NCBI GenBank assembly: GCA_902471875.1
Contig: CABRLN010000008.1
Span: forward strand, 1 to 64,000
Direction of reading: 5' to 3'
Length of the DNA stretch: 64,000 bases
From: an uncultured Clostridium sp.
Lineage (GTDB): Bacteria > Bacillota > Clostridia > Oscillospirales > Acutalibacteraceae
The position numbers and the translations under genes are program-made. Shown one piece after another: positions 9,101 to 18,000 of the stretch. Every line of letters starts with the position of its first letter. The first letter of the stretch is position 1. Below the pieces are notes generated by a model. It did no database searches, was not told where the DNA came from, and saw nothing but the letters and a program-made list of their open reading frames with translations.

Positions 9101-9511
9101 TCTTCCTCCATCTGAAAGCGGACCGTCACCGGACCTGGCCCATGTGTCTGTCGTATTTACCATCTGCCATGCAACATACAAATTATCATTGTCCCATGCA
9201 GCATAAAGTGAGTACGTGTCCAAAACACAGTTTTCATGTCCGCCTTTCCAATGGTTAGCAACATCCCATGCAGCACCCTGAGCTATCAGCATATCTTCTG
9301 ACCAGTCGCTCATATCGCCATCGATTGTAATGGTCTTGTTCTTACCCACTTGATTGTTCGGGTTTGTTGCGTACTTACTAGGCAAGCTAGTTGCACCCGA
9401 ATCTTTTTCGGTTGTGCTGGCTGCTGACGCTGTTGTCGGCAGAACGCACATTGACGCAACCATTAAAGCTGCAAGCACAGTGCTTACCACTTTTTTCTGG
9501 TGTTTTGCCAT
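6110..9511 (-). CDS. Multi-cohesin scaffoldin with DOMON/CBM-like head and dockerin
   Basis: Secreted protein of 1133 residues. Order: signal peptide (1 to about 31); a DOMON/CBM9-like domain (about 45-340; ITIDGDMSDW, LYAAWDNDNLYVAWQM) of the kind found in extracellular carbohydrate-binding proteins; a TPT linker (about 354-397); cohesin-like modules 1 (about 398-525) and 2 (about 549-680); modules 3 (about 697-864) and 4 (about 905-1070), which are close duplicates separated by a second TPT linker; and a C-terminal dockerin (DLNGDGKVSTLD, DINGNGRIDIMD). No catalytic domain is seen. The head resembles starch-binding modules of amylosome-type systems, which is only an inference. The ATG at 9511 follows GGAGGA by seven bases; an upstream in-frame ATG at 9556 sits at the predicted transcript start and is rejected. 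Confidence 0.85.
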   Translation of the reverse strand: MAKHQKKVVSTVLAALMVASMCVLPTTASAASTTEKDSGATSLPSKYATNPNNQVGKNKTITIDGDMSDWSEDMLIAQGAAWDVANHWKGGHENCVLDTYSLYAAWDNDNLYVAWQMVNTTDTWARSGDGPLSDGGRVLDVPLILALSVDPNSTSMSNKNTDGGPIWGEKMGLSFDTHVDRLLYMSGKPGNGDPGMFKAVDANGNTNYKEGCSLFAKSGIEYKMAMGNISSSIIGLNSSDSPDDVFSEDSDWVDYKTYVGSQGVHNTQYDSFYEIKIPFSTLGVDANYIQNNGIGAMLVATRGESALDCIPFDPSMIDNATGSYGGGDPSSTHEKDDEDVITVPFARIGKTGGVTPTTPTTPTTPTTPTTPTTPTTPTTPTTPTTPTTPTVPTTPTTPYDVTGQKTVTVSEGDTVTFTVDAKTAKKIGSYRITTKYDSSAFSIDTSYSGDGVNTLAANNGQEVVNTSNAGSVVALALSETLKPFTATNGTTLQTIQFKAKKSGTYTISYIIDEMLDTDENDLVVNCKPVSGVTISENADVNGGIEDATTGFSTVTFKKGDTVTYNVDLKFAKMLYGFKTNVIYDKSMLEVQNVTFPNVTGTTLFNTEKSGLVSTIGVGSPTETYDFTTQKNLVTVTFKATKDGTSTISYLMREVVALDLIPQYDETTGKALTSDVSSTSTATSSGEEITTDEWATGATTAATEISVKKGDKVNCWAEITIPANGMDLMSWTADFLYDGKMLELDTTFADNNGFASGTSAVDYALGNTTTPVELPGGLVVQSKTDIIGRASYTDIDVRDKGFGFNTGKVTKLICIQFIAKETGTAKLAYRMRDLCDMNMVTSYVDDTTYQAKNGAKVAYMVKVNSTEDPTTPTTPTVPTTPTTPTTPTTPTTPTTPTEFDEYATGATTAATEISVKKGDKIDYWVEITIPSNGKDINGWMVDFLYDNSKVEYNPAFANNNGFASGTAAIDYVLGNTTTPATLPGGKIVQVTTDYPGRATFADAVLGYNGFGFNNGNVTKLICVQFIAKETGKVKLAYRMRDISDVDLDSSYVDVNTYQPKGGAKFNHNVKIESSAILGDLNGDGKVSTLDLTLWGRWYAQGQENLTEEQIKLADINGNGRIDIMDKIKLSVLIK
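6820..6915 (-). repeat. TPT linker repeat 2 of the scaffoldin
   Basis: Tandem 9-base units coding for Thr-Pro-Thr separate the duplicated cohesin-like modules 3 and 4. Codon use in the units differs slightly from block 1, so the two blocks probably expanded on their own. Confidence 0.8.
8321..8450 (-). repeat. TPT linker repeat 1 of the scaffoldin
   Basis: Tandem 9-base units encode Thr-Pro-Thr repeats that separate the DOMON-like head from the first cohesin-like module. A second, shorter block of the same type is at about 6820-6915. The DNA repeat is coding and not a CRISPR array. Confidence 0.85.
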
Positions 9512-9561
9512 TTGAATTCCTCCTTTTTCTTCGCTAATATAAGCATATCTAAGCACTCTCT

Positions 9562-9590
9562 ATTATAAAGAATTATAATAAAAATTACAA
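9562..9590 (-). promoter_or_regulatory. Promoter of the scaffoldin gene
   Basis: On the minus strand TTGTAA, 17 bases and TATAAT are present. The transcript would begin near 9555, about 45 bases before the ATG at 9511. The surrounding 9591-9781 is AT-rich with no gene seen. Confidence 0.6.
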
Positions 9591-9781
9591 TGGTTTTTAA
9601 TTAAGTGAAAGTAAAATCGTGTATTATTACAAAAAGTATCGACAAATTTTATACAGGATAACCTTTAAATGGTTATTATCCAGAAACTAAACATATGGTA
9701 TTAAGTTAATAAATATTTTTCAATCTGTTATTACATAATAGACACTATTGCATACTACACTTACATGGTATTAAAATATAC

Positions 9782-9813
9782 AAAGCGGTAAGTCAAAAGT
9801 CACTTACCGCTTT
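9782..9813 (-). terminator. Terminator after galE
   Basis: AAAGCGGTAAGT and ACTTACCGCTTT form a 12-base stem just beyond the galE stop, followed by a T-rich stretch on the minus strand. Confidence 0.8.
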
Positions 9814-9833
9814 ACTTATTACTTAATTATATA

Positions 9834-10847
9834 TTACTTCTCATAACCTTTTGGATTATTTGATTGCCATCTCCAAGAGTCTTTACACATTTCTTCAAGT
9901 GTTTTTTCAGCTTGCCAGCCTAACTTTTCTTTGGCTTTTACAGGGTCTGCATAACACTCAGCAATGTCACCGTCTCTTCTTTCTTTTATTATATAAGGTA
10001 TTTCAATTTTGTTTGCATTTTCAAATGCCTTAACAATATCCAAAACGCTGTAGCCTGTACCTGTACCAAGATTAAATATTTCTGTTCCTTTACTTTTGCT
10101 TGCATATTCAATAGCCTTAACATGACCTTTAGCTAAATCTACAACATGAATATAATCTCTAACTCCTGTACCATCGTGGGTAGGATAGTCATTGCCAAAT
10201 ACACCTAGCTGAGGCAATTTTCCTATTGCAACTTGTGTTATATAAGGCAAAAGATTATTTGGTATGCCCGTTGGGTCCTCGCCAATTCGTCCGCTTGGGT
10301 GTGCACCAATTGGATTAAAGTATCTTAACAATACAACCGACAAATCTTTATTTGCCACAGCTGCATCTGTAAGAATTTGTTCTATCATAAGCTTTGTCCA
10401 GCCGTATGGATTAGTACAGCCTGTTTTCATACCCTCAACCAAAGGCACTCTTTCAGGTACACCATAAACAGTGGCAGAAGAACTAAAAACAAAATTATTA
10501 ACATTATACTTAGCCATAACCTCAAGTAAAGTAAGAGTTGTATCAAGATTATTTCTGTAATACATAAGAGGCTTGGCAACGGATTCACCAACAGCTTTAA
10601 AACCTGCAAAGTGAATTACCGCATCAAAATTTTCTTTTGCAAACATTTTATCAACCTTACAATTATCTGCAACGTCAATATTATAAAAAGGAATTTCTCT
10701 TCCTGTAAGCTCTTTCAGGCGTTCAAGCACAGCAGGTTTGCTGTTTGAAAGATCGTCAGCAATTACAACATCATATCCTGACTCAATAAGCTCTATACAA
10801 GTGTGACTTCCTATAAAACCTGCACCGCCTGTTAGTAATATTTTCAT
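9834..10847 (-). CDS. galE: UDP-glucose 4-epimerase
   Basis: Cytoplasmic NAD-dependent epimerase (337 residues) interconverting UDP-glucose and UDP-galactose, for galactose use and envelope glycan precursors. The Rossmann motif GGAGFIGSH is at about residues 7-15. The catalytic short-chain dehydrogenase site is seen as SSSATVYG plus YGWTK (Tyr-x-x-x-Lys). Length is normal for the family. The start has GAAGG about eight bases upstream. It is a single-gene unit bounded by terminators. Confidence 0.96.
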   Translation of the reverse strand: MKILLTGGAGFIGSHTCIELIESGYDVVIADDLSNSKPAVLERLKELTGREIPFYNIDVADNCKVDKMFAKENFDAVIHFAGFKAVGESVAKPLMYYRNNLDTTLTLLEVMAKYNVNNFVFSSSATVYGVPERVPLVEGMKTGCTNPYGWTKLMIEQILTDAAVANKDLSVVLLRYFNPIGAHPSGRIGEDPTGIPNNLLPYITQVAIGKLPQLGVFGNDYPTHDGTGVRDYIHVVDLAKGHVKAIEYASKSKGTEIFNLGTGTGYSVLDIVKAFENANKIEIPYIIKERRDGDIAECYADPVKAKEKLGWQAEKTLEEMCKDSWRWQSNNPKGYEK

Positions 10848-10966
10848 AGTGTATGCCTTCTTTCTTAATAAATTGTGATTTATATATTACTTGTTGCAAC
10901 ACAATTAAATTGAAACTTATATTTGTATTGCAAACAATTAGTGTAATAAATCATAATTTTAATAAA

Positions 10967-11000
10967 AAATAGGAGCAAGCAACCAAACTTGCTCCTATTT
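10967..11000 (-). terminator. Terminator after dapL
   Basis: AAATAGGAGCAAG pairs with CTTGCTCCTATTT around an eight-base loop, 14 bases after the dapL stop codon. It ends the leftward carA-carB/dapF-pyrG-dapL run. Confidence 0.9.
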
Positions 11001-11013
11001 CAATTTTTAAATA

Positions 11014-12225
11014 TTATTTTGACAAAAGTTTCTCTATTCTTGCCATTGCTTCTATTGTTTTGTCTTTGTCACCAAATGATGTTAAACGGAAATATCCTTT
11101 GCCGTTTTTACCAAATCCCTCGCCAGGTGTACCAACAACATTAGCCTGGTTAAGCAACAAATCGAAGAACTCCCAAGAGCCCATATTGTTAGGGCACTTA
11201 AGCCAAATATAAGGTGAGTTTACACCGCCTGTATAGCTAATACCCAATTTGTCCATTGTATTTGCAATAATTCTTGCATTTTCTTTATAGTATTCAAGGT
11301 TAACCTTAATTTGCTCTCTGCCTTCTTCTGAAAATACTGCAGCAGCACCACACTGCACAGGATAAGATACGCCGTTAAATTTAGAACCCTGTCTTCTGCC
11401 CCAAAGCTGTGAAATATTAACCATTGTGCCATCACTTGCTTGTACCTCAAGCTCATTAGGAATAACCGTATAGCCACAACGCATACCTGTAAAACCAGCT
11501 GTTTTAGAAAGTGAACAAATTTCAATAGCACATTTTCTTGCACCTTCTACCTGGAATATACTTCTTGGAATACCAGGCTCTGTAATAAATGCTTCGTAAG
11601 CTGCATCATAAATAATTATTGCCTTATTTGCAATAGCATAATCAATCCAAGCCTTTAGCTGAGCTTCGTTAAACACCGCACCTGTCGGATTGTTTGGCGA
11701 GCAAAGGTAAATAAGGTCCGCATGTACATTGTAGTCAGGTACAGCACAAAAGCCATTTTCCTCTGTTGAATCAGCATAAATTACCTTTCTGCCGCTCATT
11801 AGGTTTGAATCTACATAAACCGGATAAGCAGGATCAGTAATGAGAACTACATTGTCATCACCAAAAATATCAACAATATTACCGCAATCTGACTTAGCAC
11901 CGTCGCTTATTCTTATTTCATCAGCCTTAACATCTGCTCCAAAGCTTTTGTAGTAGCCTGCAATAGCTTCTTTTAAGAAGTCATAGCCTGAACCACTGTC
12001 TTCATAACCCTTAAAGGTTTCTTTAACACCCATCTCTTCAGCACCCTTTTTAACCGCCTCAACAACACAGGGTGCTATAGGTAAAGTAACGTCACCAATA
12101 CCCATTCTGATGATGTTAGACTTCTTGTCAGGATTTTCAGCTATATAAGCATTAATTTTTTTTGCAATATTAATGAAAAGATAATTTTTTTCAAGTTTTA
12201 GATAATTTTCATTAATCTGTGGCAT
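11014..12225 (-). CDS. dapL: LL-diaminopimelate aminotransferase
   Basis: PLP enzyme (403 residues) that converts tetrahydrodipicolinate to LL-2,6-diaminopimelate in one step, for lysine and peptidoglycan. The N-terminal IRMGIGDVTLPI and the PLP-lysine segment SLSKTAGFTGMRCGY are typical of the DapL family. The start has AGGAGAGG upstream. It lies 27 bases after pyrG and its pathway partner, diaminopimelate epimerase (DapF), is encoded two genes upstream as the C-terminal part of the CarB reading frame. The enzyme supplies the substrate of DapF, so the two are probably co-expressed. Confidence 0.95.
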   Translation of the reverse strand: MPQINENYLKLEKNYLFINIAKKINAYIAENPDKKSNIIRMGIGDVTLPIAPCVVEAVKKGAEEMGVKETFKGYEDSGSGYDFLKEAIAGYYKSFGADVKADEIRISDGAKSDCGNIVDIFGDDNVVLITDPAYPVYVDSNLMSGRKVIYADSTEENGFCAVPDYNVHADLIYLCSPNNPTGAVFNEAQLKAWIDYAIANKAIIIYDAAYEAFITEPGIPRSIFQVEGARKCAIEICSLSKTAGFTGMRCGYTVIPNELEVQASDGTMVNISQLWGRRQGSKFNGVSYPVQCGAAAVFSEEGREQIKVNLEYYKENARIIANTMDKLGISYTGGVNSPYIWLKCPNNMGSWEFFDLLLNQANVVGTPGEGFGKNGKGYFRLTSFGDKDKTIEAMARIEKLLSK

Positions 12226-12252
12226 TGCAACCTCTCCTTTACATTTAATAAT

Positions 12253-13857
12253 CTATTTAGCATTTTCCAAGCTTGCTTTTACAAATTCTCTAAACAATGG
12301 GTGTGCAGACTGAGGTCGGCTCTTAAACTCCGGATGATACTGTACTGCAACATAAAATTTGTGCTGTGGAATTTCAACAGCCTCAACAAGCATACCGTTA
12401 GGTGATGTACCTGTAACAAGCATGCCGTTTTCTTCAAAGTTTGCCCTGAACTCATTGTTAAATTCATAACGGTGACGATGTCTTTCAGAAATTTCTTTCT
12501 TTCCGTATGCCATATCCATAATAGTATCCTTTCGGATTTTACAAGGATAAGCACCTAAACGCATTGTACCGCCCATTTCTTCAATGCCCTTTTGCTCAGA
12601 CATTAAATCTATAACCTTATGTGCAGAATCAGCATCAAATTCGCCCGAGTTTGCGTCATTCCACTTTAAAACATTTCTTGCAAATTCAATAACTGCTGTC
12701 TGCATACCTAAACAAATGCCCAAATATGGCACATTATTTTCTCTTGCATATTTAGCAGCAGTAATTTTGCCTTCAACACCTCTGTTGCCAAATCCGCCCG
12801 GCACCAATATACCATCGGCACTGCCCAGCAATTCTTCGACAGTATATTCTGTAACAAGCTCTGCATCAACCCAATCAATTTCAACCTCTGCGGCATTTTC
12901 ATAGCCTGCGTGGTTAAGAGCCTCTGCAACCGACAGATATGCGTCATGCAGCTGAACATACTTACCAACAAGAGCAATTTTAACTTTTTTGCTTCTTGAC
13001 TTAATTCTGTCAATCATGCTCAACCATTCAGACATATCTCCCTTTGGAAGGTTAATATTCAATTCACGGCAGACAATATCTGAAAAATTATTTTCTTCAA
13101 GCATTAAAGGTGCCTGGTAAAGTACAGGCAAAGTAATATTTTCAATAACACAGTCAGGCTTAACATTGCAGAACAACGCAATCTTTTTGAAAATACTTTG
13201 GTCAATAGGTTCATCACAACGCAGAACAATAATGTCCGGGTTAATACCAAGTGAGCGCAACTCTTTAACACTGTGTTGTGTAGGCTTTGACTTATGCTCG
13301 CCTGAGCCTTTTATGTAAGGTACAAGAGTTACATGAATAAAAATACAATTTTCACTTCCAACCTCTAAAGAAACCTGTCTTATAGCCTCTAAAAACGGTT
13401 GGCTTTCAATATCACCAACTGTACCGCCAATTTCAGTAATTACAACATCCGCTTCTGAATGCTTACCAACATTGTAAACAAAATCTTTAATACCATTGGT
13501 AATATGGGGAATAACCTGTACTGTTTCACCCAAGTAGTCACCTCTGCGTTCTTTTTCAAGAACATTTGAGTAAACCTTACCAGTTGTCAGGTTTGAAAAT
13601 TTATTAAGATTCTCATCAATAAATCTCTCGTAATGGCCAAGGTCAAGGTCAGTTTCGGCACCATCTTCAGTTACATAAACCTCACCATGCTGAAACGGAC
13701 TCATTGTACCAGGGTCAACATTAATATAAGGGTCAAGCTTTTGTGCTGTAACCTTTAGACCCCTTGATTTCAGCAAACGGCCAAGTGATGCTGCTGTAAT
13801 GCCTTTACCTAAACCAGAAACAACACCGCCTGTTACAAATATATATTTTGTTTCCAT
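12253..13857 (-). CDS. pyrG: CTP synthase
   Basis: Glutamine-dependent amidation of UTP to CTP (534 residues). The N-terminal synthetase domain starts KYIFVTGGVVSGLGKG and holds MSPFQHGEVYVTEDGAETDLDLGHYERF-type residues of the CTP synthase family. The C-terminal class I glutaminase domain has the nucleophile segment GICLGMQ. Length is normal. AAAGGG lies eight bases before the ATG. It sits 24 bases downstream of the CarB-DapF frame, so pyrimidine genes (carAB, pyrG) and diaminopimelate genes (dapF, dapL) share one transcript. Confidence 0.97.
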   Translation of the reverse strand: METKYIFVTGGVVSGLGKGITAASLGRLLKSRGLKVTAQKLDPYINVDPGTMSPFQHGEVYVTEDGAETDLDLGHYERFIDENLNKFSNLTTGKVYSNVLEKERRGDYLGETVQVIPHITNGIKDFVYNVGKHSEADVVITEIGGTVGDIESQPFLEAIRQVSLEVGSENCIFIHVTLVPYIKGSGEHKSKPTQHSVKELRSLGINPDIIVLRCDEPIDQSIFKKIALFCNVKPDCVIENITLPVLYQAPLMLEENNFSDIVCRELNINLPKGDMSEWLSMIDRIKSRSKKVKIALVGKYVQLHDAYLSVAEALNHAGYENAAEVEIDWVDAELVTEYTVEELLGSADGILVPGGFGNRGVEGKITAAKYARENNVPYLGICLGMQTAVIEFARNVLKWNDANSGEFDADSAHKVIDLMSEQKGIEEMGGTMRLGAYPCKIRKDTIMDMAYGKKEISERHRHRYEFNNEFRANFEENGMLVTGTSPNGMLVEAVEIPQHKFYVAVQYHPEFKSRPQSAHPLFREFVKASLENAK

Positions 13858-13881
13858 ATTATTTACCCTTTCTGCCGTTTG

Positions 13882-16800
13882 TTATATTTCTACTGTGCCT
13901 TCAAATACTCTTTCTGCTGCACCTGTCATATAAACTGTATCATCTGTATAGTTAATAACTAAATCACCGCCACGCAACTGAACAGTAATATCTTCACCCT
14001 TTTTGCAGAATCCGTTTTCTACAGCTGCAACAGCAACAGCACACGCACCTGTACCACAAGCCCATGTTTCACCGCTGCCACGTTCCCATACACGCATTTT
14101 AATGGTATGGTCATTAATAACTCTTACAAACTCTGTATTAACTCTTTCAGGGAACAGCTCATTATTTTCAAACTTTGGTCCTACTTTTTCAATGTCAAGA
14201 CCCTCAACATCATTTATAAATACTACACAATGAGGGTTTCCCATTGAAACGCAGGTAATGTTATATTCTTTGCCGTCAATAGTTACAGGCTCGTTTACAA
14301 CCTTATCTTTACTATTTATTGCAACAGGAATATTTGTAGGGTTAAGCTCTGCCTTACCCATATCAACTCTTAAACGTTTAACCTCGTTTTCCTGCTTGTA
14401 CACCTTTAATGTTTTAATACCACTAAGCGTTTCTACTGTAACGGTTTCTTTATTAGCATCAACAATATTATGGTCATACAGGAACTTACCAACACAGCGA
14501 ATTCCGTTACCGCACATTTTTCCCTCTGAACCGTCCAGATTGAACATACGCATTTTTGCATCAGCTACATCAGAAGGACAAACAAGAATAATACCGTCGC
14601 CTCCAATGCCAAAGTGTCTGTCAGACAGTCTTACGCTTAAGCCTTCAGGATTATTAATGTCCTGCTCAAAACAATTAAAGTAAATATAGTCATTACCACA
14701 GCCCTGCATTTTTGTAAATGTGTACTTCATTTTCTCGCTCCTCATATTGTTAATATCTACTAATTCTGTATTATGCTGTGAATATCTGCTCATCAGGCAT
14801 TCTACCAGTGCATTAGCCGTATCAATAGATGTCAGACAAGGAATATTTCTTTCTACAGTCTTTCTTCTTATTTTTACACTGTCTCTTGTTGGAATACGAC
14901 CTTTTGAAGATGTTGAAATAACATAATTAATTTTACCGCTTTCAATAAGCTTAAGTGTATTTTCTTTTCTTGATTCGTGTATCTTCTTAACTGCAACAGC
15001 GTTAATTCCGTAAGCCTCAAGAATTTTAGCAGTACCCTCAGTAGCATAAATGTCAAAACCCAGCATAGCAAATTTTTTGGCTACATCACCAATTTCACCC
15101 TTATCGCTATTTCTTACAGTAATAAGAACACCGCCGGACTTTTTCATTTTATATCCTGCTGCAACCAAACCTTTGTACAATGCCTCTTCAAGTGTACCGG
15201 CAATACCAAGGACCTCTCCGGTTGACTTCATTTCAGGTCCAAGATGATTGTCAACATTTATCAGCTTTTCAAATGAGAACACAGGTACCTTAACCGCTGT
15301 ATAAGGTGATTTTCTGTAAAGTCCTGTACCATAGCCCATATCCGCCAGTCTTTCACCAAGCATTGCCTTTGTAGCAAGGTCAACCATAGGCACACCTGTA
15401 ACCTTACTGATATAAGGAATTGTTCTTGAAGAACGAGGGTTAACCTCAATTACATATAAATCATTATCATAAATAAGGTACTGAATATTAACAAGACCCT
15501 TTGTATTAAGTGACAAAGCAAGATCTCTTGAGCTTCTTATAATAGTTTGGGTCATTTCATCACTTAAATTCCATGCAGGATAAACTGCAATAGAGTCACC
15601 AGAGTGAACGCCTGCACGCTCAATGTGCTGCATAATGCCCGGAATAAGAATATCTTCACCATCACAAATAGCGTCAACTTCAATTTCTGTACCCATAAGA
15701 TATTTATCAATCAAAATAGGGTTTTCAATATTTTGTGAAAGGATAATTGCCATATATTCAACAATATCGTCTTCGTTATAGGCAATAATCATATTCTGTC
15801 CGCCAAGTACATATGATGGACGCATAAGAACAGGGTAACCTACCTTTTCGGCTACATCAAGAGCCTCTTCAGTTGTCATAACTGTAAAGCCACGAGGTCT
15901 TTTTATATTGTGCTTCTCAAGCAGCTCGTCAAAACGCTCTCTGTCCTCTGCCATATCAATGCTGTCAGCAGATGTTCCAAGAATGTTTACACCGCTGTCG
16001 CTTAAAAATTTTGTTAGTTTAATAGCTGTTTGTCCGCCAAAAGCAACAACTACACCGTAAGGCTTTTCAGTTTTTATAATACCCATTACGTCTTCATTGG
16101 TAAGCGGTTCAAAATACAATCTGTCTGATGTATCAAAGTCTGTTGATACCGTTTCAGGGTTATTATTCACAATAACAACCTCGTAACCTGCTTCTTTTAA
16201 TGCCCATACACAGTGTACCGAAGCGTAGTCAAATTCAATACCCTGACCAATTCTTATAGGACCTGAGCCAAATACGATAATTGTTTTTTTGCCTGTATCA
16301 TTTTCCTTAATAAATTCCTCAGCCTCGTTTTCTGTGTCAAAGGTTGAGTAAAAGTACGGAGTTTCTGCTTTAAATTCAGCAGCACAGGTATCAACCATTT
16401 TGTAAACAGGTACAACAGGGTTTTCAATTTCACAACCTGTAAACTCTTTAATAGTTTTATCAAGATACCCCATTGTTTTAGCTTTGTGATAAAGCTGTGG
16501 TGTAAGCTCTCCCTTGGCCATTTCTTTTTCTATATTAACCAGCTTTAACAGCTTTTCCAAAAACCACTCATCAACCATTGTAATTGCGTGGATTTCATCA
16601 ACTGTTACGCCTCTTTTTAATGCTTCATAAATGCAGAAAAGTCTTTCGTCATCACAAACAGAAAGTTTGTTTTTAACACCTTCATCTGACATTTGCATAA
16701 ACTTTTCACTGTTTAATGTATTATGAGAAATTTCTGCACCTCTTACAGCTTTCATAATAGCCTGCTCAAATGTTGGGGCAATAGCCATAACCTCGCCTGT

Positions 16801-17934
16801 CGCCTTCATTTGTGTACCAAGTGTTCTTTTAGCATAAACAAACTTGTCAAAAGGCCATTTTGGAAATTTTACAACAACATAGTCAAGTGCAGGCTCAAAG
16901 CAAGCATAAGTTGAACCCGTTACGGCATTTTTTATTTCACTTAAATTATAGCCAATAGCAATTTTAGCTGCAACCTTTGCAATAGGATAGCCTGTAGCCT
17001 TTGAGGCAAGTGCCGAAGAACGAGAAACTCTTGGGTTTACCTCAATTACAGCATACTCAAAGCTTTCAGGGTTAAGTGCAAACTGACAATTACAGCCTCC
17101 CTCAACACCAAGTGCAGAAATAATATTAAGCGCTGCACTTCTAAGCATTTGATATTCCTTATCTGCAAGAGTAACTGCTGGTGCAATTACTATACTGTCA
17201 CCTGTATGTACTCCAACAGGGTCAAAGTTTTCCATAGAGCATACGGTAATAACATTGCCCAAGCTGTCACGCATTACCTCAAACTCAATTTCTTTCCAGC
17301 CTGCAATACATTTTTCAACCAATACCTGTGTTATAGGCGAAAGCTCAAGTCCGTTTGAAGTAATTTCTCTTAATTCTTCTTCATTGTCAACAATACCGCC
17401 GCCTGTACCTCCCAGCGTAAATGCAGGACGAATAATAAGAGGATAACCTATTTCATTAGCAAAATTCACTGCACTTTCAACATCATTTACAACAAGCGAA
17501 GGAATAACAGGCTGACCAATAGACTCCATTGTATCTTTAAACATTTGTCTGTCTTCAGCCTTGTCAATAGTCTCAGGGTCAGCACCCAGCAGCTTTACGC
17601 CATTGGCTTCTAAAAAACCCTCCTTAGCAAGCTGCATAGAAAGCGTTAAGCCTGTTTGTCCACCCAATGTTGACAGCAAACTGTCAGGCTTTTCTTTTTG
17701 AATAATTCTTTTTACTGTGTCAAGTGTTAAAGGCTCGATATAAATTTTATCTGCCATTGCGTTATCTGTCATAATTGTAGCAGGGTTAGAGTTAATTAAA
17801 ATAACCTCCAAGCCCTCTTCTTTTAATGCACGGCAAGCCTGTGTGCCGGCATAGTCAAACTCAGCCGCCTGACCTATTACAATAGGACCTGAGCCTATTA
17901 CCAATACTCTTTTTATATCCTTGTTAATCGGCAT
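13882..17934 (-). CDS. carB-dapF: Carbamoyl-phosphate synthase large chain joined in frame to diaminopimelate epimerase
   Basis: One open frame of 1350 residues. Residues 1 to about 1068 are a full CarB: two ATP-grasp halves (GSGPIVIGQAAEFDYAG; GSGPIRIGQGIEFDYAS) and the C-terminal allosteric domain, making carbamoyl phosphate for pyrimidines and arginine. The last 282 residues, from the ATG at 14730, are a full DapF: both catalytic cysteines are seen (MCGNGIRC; ACGTGACA). No stop codon lies between them, yet an AGGAG sits seven bases before the DapF ATG, so DapF could also be made alone. The ATG at 17934 follows AAAGGATG; the frame extends three codons further but that ATG overlaps the ribosome site. 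It may be a recent stop-loss fusion, a real bifunctional polypeptide, or a base error at the junction. Confidence 0.9.
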   Translation of the reverse strand: MPINKDIKRVLVIGSGPIVIGQAAEFDYAGTQACRALKEEGLEVILINSNPATIMTDNAMADKIYIEPLTLDTVKRIIQKEKPDSLLSTLGGQTGLTLSMQLAKEGFLEANGVKLLGADPETIDKAEDRQMFKDTMESIGQPVIPSLVVNDVESAVNFANEIGYPLIIRPAFTLGGTGGGIVDNEEELREITSNGLELSPITQVLVEKCIAGWKEIEFEVMRDSLGNVITVCSMENFDPVGVHTGDSIVIAPAVTLADKEYQMLRSAALNIISALGVEGGCNCQFALNPESFEYAVIEVNPRVSRSSALASKATGYPIAKVAAKIAIGYNLSEIKNAVTGSTYACFEPALDYVVVKFPKWPFDKFVYAKRTLGTQMKATGEVMAIAPTFEQAIMKAVRGAEISHNTLNSEKFMQMSDEGVKNKLSVCDDERLFCIYEALKRGVTVDEIHAITMVDEWFLEKLLKLVNIEKEMAKGELTPQLYHKAKTMGYLDKTIKEFTGCEIENPVVPVYKMVDTCAAEFKAETPYFYSTFDTENEAEEFIKENDTGKKTIIVFGSGPIRIGQGIEFDYASVHCVWALKEAGYEVVIVNNNPETVSTDFDTSDRLYFEPLTNEDVMGIIKTEKPYGVVVAFGGQTAIKLTKFLSDSGVNILGTSADSIDMAEDRERFDELLEKHNIKRPRGFTVMTTEEALDVAEKVGYPVLMRPSYVLGGQNMIIAYNEDDIVEYMAIILSQNIENPILIDKYLMGTEIEVDAICDGEDILIPGIMQHIERAGVHSGDSIAVYPAWNLSDEMTQTIIRSSRDLALSLNTKGLVNIQYLIYDNDLYVIEVNPRSSRTIPYISKVTGVPMVDLATKAMLGERLADMGYGTGLYRKSPYTAVKVPVFSFEKLINVDNHLGPEMKSTGEVLGIAGTLEEALYKGLVAAGYKMKKSGGVLITVRNSDKGEIGDVAKKFAMLGFDIYATEGTAKILEAYGINAVAVKKIHESRKENTLKLIESGKINYVISTSSKGRIPTRDSVKIRRKTVERNIPCLTSIDTANALVECLMSRYSQHNTELVDINNMRSEKMKYTFTKMQGCGNDYIYFNCFEQDINNPEGLSVRLSDRHFGIGGDGIILVCPSDVADAKMRMFNLDGSEGKMCGNGIRCVGKFLYDHNIVDANKETVTVETLSGIKTLKVYKQENEVKRLRVDMGKAELNPTNIPVAINSKDKVVNEPVTIDGKEYNITCVSMGNPHCVVFINDVEGLDIEKVGPKFENNELFPERVNTEFVRVINDHTIKMRVWERGSGETWACGTGACAVAVAAVENGFCKKGEDITVQLRGGDLVINYTDDTVYMTGAAERVFEGTVEI
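14716..14742 (-). promoter_or_regulatory. Internal ribosome site and start for DapF
   Basis: Inside the CarB-DapF frame the minus strand reads AGGAGCGAGAAAATG, a good Shine-Dalgarno with seven-base spacing before the ATG at 14730. This is where a separate dapF gene would start and marks the fusion boundary (CarB 14731-17934, DapF 13882-14730). Confidence 0.75.
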
Positions 17935-18000
17935 TAATAACATCCTTTCTTCCCGTAAACGGGTGCTATATTTTAAAGGTATTTATTATCAATTAATAAA

